Origin: Gammaproteobacteria bacterium
GTDB taxonomy: Bacteria > Pseudomonadota > Gammaproteobacteria > UBA9214
DNA: 8,235 bases
Direction: 5' to 3'
Assembly (NCBI GenBank): GCA_029881775.1
Contig: JAOULY010000063.1
Location: 1 to 8,235 of the forward strand
Position 1 is the stretch's first letter. Every line of letters starts with the position of its first letter. Shown here piece after piece: positions 1 through 6,372 of the stretch. The translations under genes were made by a program, and so were the position numbers. Below the pieces are notes generated by a model. The model saw nothing but the letters and a program-made list of their open reading frames with translations. It was not told the DNA's origin and ran no database searches.

Positions 1-71
1 TCGTGCCTACCGAACTGGTGCCGGAAATTGCCGACGAGCCGAACTACGATGCGGCACTGGCGGCTGTATAA
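1..71 (+). CDS. 3' end of an upstream gene, possibly gcvPA (partial)
   Basis: An open frame enters from the left edge and ends at TAA 69-71, giving the 22-residue acidic tail VPTELVPEIADEPNYDAALA followed by AV. Third codon positions are mostly G or C, as in the neighbouring genes, which favours this frame over the other two. Split glycine decarboxylases usually have gcvPA (subunit 1) directly upstream of gcvPB in the same direction, so gcvPA is the natural candidate. However, I do not recognise this tail as a typical GcvPA C-terminus, and it does not look like the ends of GcvH or GcvT either. The stop lies 93 nt before gcvPB, and the gap holds the REP pair. Identity is therefore inferred from context only. 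Confidence 0.45.
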   Translation, partial: VPTELVPEIADEPNYDAALAAV

Positions 72-76
72 ACAAT

Positions 77-142
77 TGTAGGAGCGCAGGTATGCGCGAA
101 CATTTCTGGCAGATTTGTTCGCGGACAGCGTCCGCTCCTACA
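77..142. repeat. Pair of inverted REP elements (BIME-like)
   Basis: Two REP-type units face each other. The + strand unit (77-102) begins TGTAGGAGCG and ends GCGAACA. The second (116-142), read on the - strand, begins TGTAGGAGCG and ends CGCGAACA. The outer 10 bases and the last 7 or so are shared, while the middles differ. Each unit has its own hairpin: GCGCA/TGCGC (84-88 with 93-97, 4-nt loop) and GCGGAC/GTCCGC (121-126 with 130-135, 3-nt loop). The middles differ but stay self-complementary, which is compensatory change typical of mobile REPs. The GTAG head before an imperfect palindrome is the hallmark of REPs mobilised by RAYT (TnpA-REP) transposases. The spacer is 13 nt. Transcribed RNA could form either two small hairpins or one long stem, so the element may affect mRNA stability or expression between the upstream gene and gcvPB. 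Confidence 0.85.
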
Positions 143-164
143 GTACTATCTGGATGGAATATAA

Positions 165-1622
165 ATGCTGATTTTTGAACACTCCCATACCGGCCGCCGT
201 GCACTGGCACAGGCGCCACACCGCTCTGAAGAGGTACAGGGTATACCGGCTGACATGCTGCGTGACAGTGATGCGCGCCTGCCGGAGGTATCCGAAATGC
301 AGGTCGTGCGGCATTACACCCGCCTGTCGCAGAAAAACTTCTCTATCGATACCCAGTTCTACCCGCTGGGATCCTGCACCATGAAATACAACCCGCGTGC
401 CTGTAACAAACTTGCCATGTTGCCAGGCATGCTGGCGCGTCACCCGCTGGCGCCGGAATCCATGGGCCAGGGATTTCTTGCCTGCATGTATGAATTGCAG
501 GAAATGCTGAAAGAGGTAACGGGTATGCCGGCAGTTTCGCTGACGCCGGCGGCCGGCGCGCAGGGCGAGTTTGCCGGCGTTGCCATGATAAAGGCCTATC
601 ACGATGCCAATGGCGACACGGAGCGCAATGAAATCCTCGTGCCGGATGCGGCCCACGGTACCAATCCGGCCACCGCCGTGATGTGCGGATACAAGGTGCG
701 CGAAATCCCGACGGACAGACACGGCGACGTCGAAATGGAGGCACTGAAAGCAGCGGTTGGCCCGCACACGGCCGGCATCATGCTCACCAACCCGTCGACC
801 CTGGGTGTATTCGAACGACGCATCGAGGAAATTGCCGGCATCATACACAAGGCCGGCGGCCTGCTTTATTACGACGGTGCCAACCTGAATGCAATCCTCG
901 GTAAAGTCCGTCCGGGTGACATGGGGTTCGATGTGATACACATGAACCTGCATAAAACCTTTTCCACGCCACATGGCGGCGGCGGGCCGGGTGCAGGTCC
1001 GGTGGGTGTCAGCAAGCGACTCGAACCGTTCCTGCCGCTGCCGGTAGTCGGTTATGACGGCGATAATTATTACTGGATCACCGAGGACGTCAGGCCGCAG
1101 AGTATCGGCCGCCTGTCGGCCTTTATGGGCAATGCCGGCGTGTTGATGCGCGCCTATATCTACGCGCGCATGCTGGGTAGTGAGGGTATGCACCGGGTTG
1201 CCGATTTCGCCACGCTGAATGCCAATTACCTGATGGCCAGGCTGACAGCGGCCGGTTTCGATGTGGCCTTTACCAGGCGGCGTGCAACGCATGAATTTAT
1301 TATTACGCTCAAGCGTCAGCAAAAGGAGCTGGGAATCACGGCAATGGATTTTGCCAAGCGCCTGCTGGACTATGGCTTTCACGCGCCAACGACTTATTTC
1401 CCGCTGCTGGTTCCCGAATGTCTCCTGATAGAGCCAACCGAGACCGAGACCAGGGAAGAGCTGGACGGTTTTGTCGAAGCCATGATCAAAATCCAGCAGG
1501 AAGCTGAGAACAGTCCCGAGTTGCTGAAGGAGGCGCCACATACCCAGCCGGTACGCCGGCTTGACGAAGTGCGTGCGGCCAAGCAGCTTGACCTGACCTG
1601 GAAGCCGGCAGCGGATGCCTGA
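165..1622 (+). CDS. gcvPB: Glycine dehydrogenase (decarboxylating) subunit 2, GcvPB
   Basis: This is the PLP-bearing half of the two-subunit P-protein of the glycine cleavage system. With GcvPA it decarboxylates glycine and passes the aminomethyl group to the lipoyl arm of GcvH in the cytoplasm; GcvT then yields 5,10-methylene-tetrahydrofolate. The 485 residues match the usual length of subunit 2. Visible landmarks are the N-terminus MLIFEHSHTGRRA, typical of the family; YPLGSCTMKYNP (66-77); TPAAGAQGEFAG (127-138); DAAHGTNPA (161-169); YYDGAN (235-240), where D237 should contact the PLP ring nitrogen; and NLHKTFSTPHGGGGPG (261-276), where K264 is the expected Schiff-base lysine. ATG 165 fits the family start, although only a weak GGA (156-158) precedes it. 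No frameshift or missing catalytic residue was seen. The nucleoside-type kinase follows 54 nt downstream on the same strand. Confidence 0.96.
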   Translation: MLIFEHSHTGRRALAQAPHRSEEVQGIPADMLRDSDARLPEVSEMQVVRHYTRLSQKNFSIDTQFYPLGSCTMKYNPRACNKLAMLPGMLARHPLAPESMGQGFLACMYELQEMLKEVTGMPAVSLTPAAGAQGEFAGVAMIKAYHDANGDTERNEILVPDAAHGTNPATAVMCGYKVREIPTDRHGDVEMEALKAAVGPHTAGIMLTNPSTLGVFERRIEEIAGIIHKAGGLLYYDGANLNAILGKVRPGDMGFDVIHMNLHKTFSTPHGGGGPGAGPVGVSKRLEPFLPLPVVGYDGDNYYWITEDVRPQSIGRLSAFMGNAGVLMRAYIYARMLGSEGMHRVADFATLNANYLMARLTAAGFDVAFTRRRATHEFIITLKRQQKELGITAMDFAKRLLDYGFHAPTTYFPLLVPECLLIEPTETETREELDGFVEAMIKIQQEAENSPELLKEAPHTQPVRRLDEVRAAKQLDLTWKPAADA

Positions 1623-1666
1623 GTGTTCGCATGCTTGCCTGGTGAAGTCTTGCTAAATACCAACAC

Positions 1667-1670
1667 AGGA
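1667..1670 (+). promoter_or_regulatory. Ribosome binding site of the PfkB kinase
   Basis: AGGA lies 6 nt before ATG 1677 in an A-rich context, which fixes the start of the kinase gene. The 54-nt gap after gcvPB contains no hairpin that I would call a terminator, so cotranscription with gcvPB is plausible. Confidence 0.7.
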
Positions 1671-1676
1671 TAAAAA

Positions 1677-2618
1677 ATGTCAGCACTGATCTGCGGTTCC
1701 TTTGCCTACGACACCATTATGGTGTTTCATGATCAATTCAAGAACCACATCCTGCCCGACAAGGTGCATATCCTGAACGTGTCTTTCCTTGTTCCGGACA
1801 TGCGCCGTGAATTCGGTGGCTGTGCCGGCAATATTGCCTATAACCTGAAGCTGCTCGGTGGTGATCCCCTGCCCATGGGTACCGTGGGGACCGATTTCCT
1901 GCCGTACGCCGAGTGGATGGACAGCCACGGTATCAACCGTGACTACGTGCGTGCCGTGGATGGTGCCTACACTGCACAGGCATTTATCACTACCGACCAG
2001 GATGACAACCAGATCACTGCATTTCATCCGGGCGCGATGAATGCCGCGCACCTGAATAACACAGGCGAGGCAGAAACTGCCACGATCGGAATTATTTCAC
2101 CCGATGGGCGGCAGGGGATGCTGGAGCATGCCGAACAGTTTGCGGTCAACCGGGTTCCGTTTATCTTCGATCCTGGCCAGGGTTTGCCGATGTTTGATGG
2201 TGATGACCTGAAAGGGTTTATCGACAAGGCCAGCTGGGTCACCGTGAATGACTACGAACTGCAACTGATGCTGGAGCGTACCGGTTACTCGCCGCACGAG
2301 ATTGCCGAACACGTCGAGGCGCTGATTGTTACGCTGGGCGCTAAAGGCTCGCATATCTATACGCAGAACCAGCGTATCGATATCCCGGCTGCTCCGGTAA
2401 ACGTACTTAACGATCCGACCGGATGCGGCGATGCCTATCGTGCCGGCCTGCTGTTCGGCCTGATGAATGAGCTGGACTGGCAAACGACCGGTCGACTTGC
2501 GTCACTCATGGGCGCTATCAAGATTGAACATCATGGCACGCAGAATCACCATTTCACTCCTGATGAGTTTGCGGCCCGTTACCTGAGCAGTTTTGGTTCG
2601 CCAATCCGGGTGTCCTGA
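1677..2618 (+). CDS. PfkB/ribokinase-family kinase, probably a nucleoside (adenosine-type) kinase
   Basis: A cytoplasmic ATP-dependent kinase of the ribokinase fold, 313 residues, normal for the family. Visible motifs are GSFAYD (7-12, with D12 at the usual ribose-contact site), the double-glycine hinge FGGCAGN (46-52), FITTDQDDNQIT (103-114, lid/substrate region), FDPGQGLP (164-171), the Mg/phosphate NDYE motif (191-194, NxxE), VTLGAKGS (218-225) and the second PfkB signature DPTGCGDAYRAG (246-257) with catalytic base D252. C250 replaces the commoner Ala of the GAGD motif. The DxDNQIT, FDPGQ and DPTGxGD(A/S)YRAG block resembles the archaeal MJ0406-type and Burkholderia-type nucleoside kinases more than ribokinase or fructokinase. 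Hence phosphorylation of adenosine, inosine or guanosine for salvage is the best guess, and the exact substrate is not decidable here. It probably shares a transcript with gcvPB. Its TGA directly abuts the stop of the convergent kinase gene. Confidence 0.85.
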   Translation: MSALICGSFAYDTIMVFHDQFKNHILPDKVHILNVSFLVPDMRREFGGCAGNIAYNLKLLGGDPLPMGTVGTDFLPYAEWMDSHGINRDYVRAVDGAYTAQAFITTDQDDNQITAFHPGAMNAAHLNNTGEAETATIGIISPDGRQGMLEHAEQFAVNRVPFIFDPGQGLPMFDGDDLKGFIDKASWVTVNDYELQLMLERTGYSPHEIAEHVEALIVTLGAKGSHIYTQNQRIDIPAAPVNVLNDPTGCGDAYRAGLLFGLMNELDWQTTGRLASLMGAIKIEHHGTQNHHFTPDEFAARYLSSFGSPIRVS

Positions 2619-2621
2619 TCA
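2616..2621. other. Abutting convergent stop codons (TGATCA)
   Basis: TGA 2616-2618 ends the + strand PfkB kinase. TCA 2619-2621 is the TGA of the - strand histidine kinase. Together they form the palindrome TGATCA, with no base between the genes and therefore no intergenic terminator. Each transcript must end inside the opposing gene, or be stopped by transcription collision or Rho. Confidence 0.9.
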
Positions 2622-5372
2622 ACTGTCCGCTGTCTGCCCTGATGGCGGGTCGGCAGCCGCCCTTGCAGTTTTCCTGATTACACTTTCCAGTTCATCGAGC
2701 AGCGATGCCAGGGTGGCTTCGTCTTCACCGGCTGACACGGCCTGCTGCAGGGCGTTAAAACAGTCGCTGAATTCGTCCAGCCGGAAATATTCGACAATGC
2801 CTTTTAGCTGATGCATATGTTTGCGCGTGTCCTCCGGCAAACGTTTTTGCACGGCACTGCGTATGGCGTCAATCTCGGTGCGCAATGCGCTGACGAGACG
2901 CTCGTGGAAGTCCGGTGGTATCTTGTCGAGAGTCTCCCTGATATCCTCTTTGCCGCTGTCCGTCAGGGGTGAAGTCTTGCCGGTAGCGGGATTATCGCCT
3001 GCCTGCCTGCCGCTCCATTTCTGCAGTATCTTCGACAGGTCTGCTTCACTGAACGGTTTGTGCAGGCAGTCGTCTATACAGGCGCTTGACGGGTCGCGCC
3101 GGCCGCAGGCGAACACATCTGCGGTCAGGGCGATGATCGGGGTCGCGCTGTTAATCCCCTGTCGAATTCTGCGGGCAGCCTCAAGACCGCCCATGCCCGG
3201 CATATGCAAATCCATAAAGACCAGGTCGAATCGCGTTGTCTCGGCGAGCTCGCAGGCGGCCATACCATTTGGCGCCATGGCAACAGAAATACCCATCGTC
3301 TTCAATATATGTTGCATCAGTGACTGGATATAGAGGTTGTCTTCTACCACCAGAATCCGTAAACCCGTGTCGGCAGCCGGCCGGGAGTTACTGTCGTGCA
3401 TGTCTGTATCCGGAACCCTGCCAGGCATAGTAGCGGTTCCGGTCAGCTGTCTAACTGTTCGCAGTAAACGGTCGCTACGAGGTGGTTTCGGGATGATTCC
3501 GGTGCAATCATCTTCATTAATGTTGAACAGCAGGTCATGTGCCTGGCAACTGACCATCAGCAACAACGGCACATCTGATAAATTCCTGACGGCGCGTATC
3601 ATGGCGTTTATCGATTCCCTGTCAACCGACTCCACTGGCAGACCGGTTACGACCAGGTCATATGGCTGTTGCGTCTCGCCAGCGACCATTTCCAGCAATT
3701 TGTCGGGGTCACCGGTATTGAATACCGATGCGCCCCAGGTGAAGAAACGGTTCCTGATTGCGCGCAGAGCAAATGGATTTGCGTCAAATACCAGTACCTT
3801 CAGGCCCGACAGGGGATGAGGATGGCGCGCCTGGCCGGTGTTGCAGGATACCGGCAAAGTAACGGTAAATGTGGAGCCACGGCCTGGCGTGCTGAGGACA
3901 TGGATCGTACCGTTCATTATCTCGACGAGTCGCCTGGTAATCGACAGCCCGAGCCCGGTTCCACCGTATTGACGGCTGGTCGATACGTCGGCCTGGGTAA
4001 ATGGTTTGAAAATATTGGCGGCCTGTAACTTGCTGAGACCTATGCCGGTATCAACAACATCGATTTCGAGCGTGATCCCGGTATCGTGCGTTTCGCTGAC
4101 GGCGACGTTTACGACAACATGTCCCGTGTCGGTGAACTTTATCGCATTCGAGACCAGGTTGGTGAGGACCTGGTTGAAGCGTTTCGCGTCACTGGTGATA
4201 TTGCGTGGAACATCGGAATGTATCAGTAGCACCAGCTCAAGATGCTTTTCGTGGGCCGTGGTGCTCTGGATGCTGACGATATTCTCGAGGTTCTCATACA
4301 GGTCGAATGATCGGTGCTCCATTTCCATGTGCTCCGAGTCAAGCCGGCTGAAATCCAGGATATCGTCGATGATCAGCAGCAGCTGGGAAGCGGCCTGGAC
4401 GATGGTGCGCGTGTATTCCTGTTGTGTTTCTGATTGCGGTGTATTTTCGAGCAGTCGGGAAAATCCGATGACGGCACTGAGCGGTGTACGGATCTCGTGG
4501 CTCATCCTGGCCAGGAAGTCGGATTTCGCAAACCCCGCCCGCTGTGCCTCATCGCGCGCATGATCAAGTTCGCTATTGCGCAATTCAAGTTTGGCAACGG
4601 TATCCTGCAATGCAGCCGTGGCGTTTTCCACCTCGGTCGTCAGTTCTCCATGTGCACCTTGCAGCGATGCGGCCATCTGGTTGATGCCCCGCTCCAGTTC
4701 ACCAAGCTCGCCCGGTGATGAAACGCGAATGCGTGACTCGAGCTTGCCGCCGGTCAGTCGGCCAACGGTGGCGGTCAACTGCGTGATTGGCCCGGTGACA
4801 CTTTTTGCGACATACCATGCCAGCAGGAAACTGAGTAACAGGCCGGTTAGCGTAATCAGCGTACCCGCATGGAGAATCTCCTGTTGCTTGTTCCTGACGC
4901 CGGCATCGGACAGTGTGACGGAAACACTGCCAATCGTGCTGTCTGCGGCTGCTTGCGGGACACTGTCAATCTCGTCCGCATAGTCGTCGACACCCACGCC
5001 GCTACGGGTTACGGGGGCAGTGAATGTGACAAGACCTTTGTCTCCCGGCGGCCCCGTTTCATTTGCAACATTGACCAGTAAGTCATTCTGTTTATTCAGG
5101 ATGGCGACGGCTGCCACGTCAGGTTCTTTCAGGACCAGCTCCACGTTCTTCTGCAGCTCCAGGATATCCTGGGAGTAAATTCCGAATTCAGAGAGCATGG
5201 CAAGATGCTTCGCCATGAACGTGCCACGTTCATTCAGGGCGTCCCTGGCATCCTCCATGTTGGCGTTGGTGAAGTGATAGCCCAGCGCGAGAACGACCGC
5301 GAGTAGCGGGGCCATGACCGTAATCAGGGTTCGCTGGAGTATGCCGAAGCGATTCAGGATTCCTCTGGTCAC
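2619..5372 (-). CDS. BarA/GacS-like tripartite hybrid sensor histidine kinase
   Basis: An inner-membrane phosphorelay kinase of 917 residues; E. coli BarA is of almost the same size and layout. In order: short cytoplasmic N-terminus; TM1 (about 17-33); periplasmic sensor of about 134 residues; TM2 (about 168-188); HAMP (about 189-242) with TGPI; coiled coil (about 243-283); HisKA with SHEIRTPL and phospho-acceptor H292; HATPase with N-box NQVLTNLVSNAIKF (N405, N409), G1 DTGIGL (441-446), FKPF (455-458) and G2 YGGTGLGLS (469-477); a degenerate receiver (about 523-645); a canonical receiver (about 671-787) with E677/D678, D721, T750 and K772; and a C-terminal HPt (about 815-900) with H854 in HQLKG. 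The expected relay is H292 to D721 to H854 and then to an unlinked response regulator such as a GacA/UvrY type, none of which is in the window. The start is GTG, overlapping the upstream stop by 4 nt. Whether it is the genome's global BarA or a dedicated paralogue is unknown; its linkage to a binding protein and a TonB receptor favours a dedicated sensor. Confidence 0.93.
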   Translation of the reverse strand: MTRGILNRFGILQRTLITVMAPLLAVVLALGYHFTNANMEDARDALNERGTFMAKHLAMLSEFGIYSQDILELQKNVELVLKEPDVAAVAILNKQNDLLVNVANETGPPGDKGLVTFTAPVTRSGVGVDDYADEIDSVPQAAADSTIGSVSVTLSDAGVRNKQQEILHAGTLITLTGLLLSFLLAWYVAKSVTGPITQLTATVGRLTGGKLESRIRVSSPGELGELERGINQMAASLQGAHGELTTEVENATAALQDTVAKLELRNSELDHARDEAQRAGFAKSDFLARMSHEIRTPLSAVIGFSRLLENTPQSETQQEYTRTIVQAASQLLLIIDDILDFSRLDSEHMEMEHRSFDLYENLENIVSIQSTTAHEKHLELVLLIHSDVPRNITSDAKRFNQVLTNLVSNAIKFTDTGHVVVNVAVSETHDTGITLEIDVVDTGIGLSKLQAANIFKPFTQADVSTSRQYGGTGLGLSITRRLVEIMNGTIHVLSTPGRGSTFTVTLPVSCNTGQARHPHPLSGLKVLVFDANPFALRAIRNRFFTWGASVFNTGDPDKLLEMVAGETQQPYDLVVTGLPVESVDRESINAMIRAVRNLSDVPLLLMVSCQAHDLLFNINEDDCTGIIPKPPRSDRLLRTVRQLTGTATMPGRVPDTDMHDSNSRPAADTGLRILVVEDNLYIQSLMQHILKTMGISVAMAPNGMAACELAETTRFDLVFMDLHMPGMGGLEAARRIRQGINSATPIIALTADVFACGRRDPSSACIDDCLHKPFSEADLSKILQKWSGRQAGDNPATGKTSPLTDSGKEDIRETLDKIPPDFHERLVSALRTEIDAIRSAVQKRLPEDTRKHMHQLKGIVEYFRLDEFSDCFNALQQAVSAGEDEATLASLLDELESVIRKTARAAADPPSGQTADS
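5369..5372 (-). other. GTGA stop/start overlap coupling binding protein and kinase
   Basis: On the - strand the kinase GTG start (5370-5372) and the binding-protein TGA stop (5369-5371) share bases as GTGA. This 4-nt overlap is the classic arrangement for translational coupling, and it indicates that the two products are made together. Confidence 0.88.
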
Positions 5373-6334
5373 GGTTTTTCCTGCTCCATGATTAATCGTA
5401 CCAGTTCGTCTTCATTGAGAAGGCTGCTGCCGAGAGACCGGCTGACTGCGCGGTTGATTGCCACGTTAAAATAGCTGGCGTGGGAAGGCGATGGCAGGCA
5501 CCGCCCGGACGATTTGCCCCACTGTGATGCCAGTTCAGCCGCTTGCCGGCCAATCTGTTCAGGCTCCGTATATACAGCCGCCGCCGCGCCGGCTTTTACA
5601 TAGGCCTTAGAGAAACCGATGACCGGTGCCTGCTTCTGGTAGGCAACATAGAGCAGCCACTTGGCATTTTCCCGGTTCAAAACAAGCGGGTCGTTGATGG
5701 CAATGAACAGGTCGGAGGTAGCTATCAGGTCACGACCGACACTCATGGTGCTGTCCTCTCCTGTAACTTCCTTAACAGTCAGCTGCCGATGTGCAGCAGG
5801 TTCCAGCCTTGTTATTTCCGGACGCTTCCCCCTGGATACCGGGCCGAGCAGGATGCCGATGTTGTCCAGTTGCGGGAACATCAGTCTCGCCAGCGCGTAC
5901 TGGCGACTGACCGGCTGATCGATGAATATTGCCGTTTCCCGGCGGCAGTCCGCCTCCGCGGTTGTCAGGGAGCGATAAACACTTTCCGGAATGACCGTGT
6001 TGAGAACGGGTATATCCAGTGCCATGCCGGCAATGGTGCGTGCCGCCTTCGAACCGACAGTTACCACCAGGTCTGTATCTGCCTGGATGCCGTTGCTGTC
6101 CAGTTGGCCGTTATCCAGGTAGATGGCTGGCGGCAGTGCGGTGGCACCGTTTAGCTGTGCCCACTGAGTTCTGAAGGCTGTCTGGAAACGCTGATAAATC
6201 TCCGTGTCAGCGCTGGCGACAATCTGGATGTTCGGACCCCCGGCGCTGGCCGGCTGGCAATACAGGCACAATGCCAGGGCGAGTGATACGGCGATCCGGA
6301 AGAACGACAATGACAGGAGGTGCTGGCAGGTCAT
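5369..6334 (-). CDS. Periplasmic substrate-binding protein, ABC_sub_bind (PF04392-like) family
   Basis: A 321-residue secreted protein. Residues 1-31 form a Sec signal peptide (hydrophobic core about 10-25, likely cut after ASA at 29-31). No proper lipobox is seen, so it should be soluble. The mature part has the two-lobe layout of the ABC_sub_bind family: VVTVGSKAARTIAG (90-103), IPVLNTVIPES (108-118), the lobe-crossing IDQPVSRQYALARLMFP (138-154) with IGILLGP (159-165), INDPLVLNRENAKWLL (213-228), PVIGFSKAYVKAGAAAAVY (237-255), GRQAAELA (262-269) and the terminal helix region VAINRAVSRSLG (291-302). Family members usually bind small ligands for ABC importers, but no permease or ATPase gene is beside it. 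It sits between a TonB-dependent receptor and a histidine kinase, so a sensory role like LuxP or TorT, presenting ligand to the kinase sensor domain, is inferred. ATG 6332-6334 has no clear Shine-Dalgarno, and no other start codon precedes it in the gap. Confidence 0.87.
   Translation of the reverse strand: MTCQHLLSLSFFRIAVSLALALCLYCQPASAGGPNIQIVASADTEIYQRFQTAFRTQWAQLNGATALPPAIYLDNGQLDSNGIQADTDLVVTVGSKAARTIAGMALDIPVLNTVIPESVYRSLTTAEADCRRETAIFIDQPVSRQYALARLMFPQLDNIGILLGPVSRGKRPEITRLEPAAHRQLTVKEVTGEDSTMSVGRDLIATSDLFIAINDPLVLNRENAKWLLYVAYQKQAPVIGFSKAYVKAGAAAAVYTEPEQIGRQAAELASQWGKSSGRCLPSPSHASYFNVAINRAVSRSLGSSLLNEDELVRLIMEQEKP
5379..5382 (-). promoter_or_regulatory. Ribosome binding site supporting the kinase GTG start
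   Basis: The - strand reads AGGA here, 6 nt upstream of GTG 5372, inside the last codons of the binding-protein gene. It supports GTG as the real start; the next in-frame Met (residue 20) lies inside TM1 and would break it. Confidence 0.65.
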
Positions 6335-6372
6335 TTTTAAGCAGGTGGTAGCGGACGCGTGGCAGCTGCCCG
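6335..6372. other. 38-nt spacer between receptor and binding-protein genes
   Basis: It contains a perfect 10-bp palindrome, GGCAGCTGCC (6361-6370), just after the receptor stop. The palindrome has no loop and no following T-run, so it is not a terminator. The short gap, the shared strand and the lack of a visible promoter support one transcript. Confidence 0.5.

Noticed and set aside
138..1541. Long open frame (about 467 codons) on the - strand opposite gcvPB
   Set aside because: It is an antisense shadow of a strongly conserved gene. The translation is rich in His, Arg, Gln and Val with no recognisable domain, as expected from reverse-reading GC-biased codons.
1635..1659. Possible promoter (TTGCCT ... 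TAAATA) between gcvPB and the PfkB kinase
   Set aside because: Spacing is about 13 bp instead of about 17, and the -10 match is poor.
2644..2661. GGCGG/CCGCC hairpin followed by a short T-containing stretch, a possible terminator for the + strand operon
   Set aside because: The stem is only 5 bp with an 8-nt loop, and the following bases (CTTGCAGTTTT) are not a proper T-run. It also lies in the coding end of the histidine kinase, so it is too weak to annotate.
2821..4563. Several + strand open frames opposite the histidine kinase gene
   Set aside because: All lie inside the conserved kinase coding sequence. Their translations are Ser/Arg-rich without motifs, and no ribosome binding sites stand out.
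6343..6370. GGTAGCGGACGC stretch resembling the REP core, next to the GGCAGCTGCC palindrome
   Set aside because: It lacks the TGTAGGAGCG head and the matching second arm of the real REP units. The similarity is limited to a few GC-rich bases.
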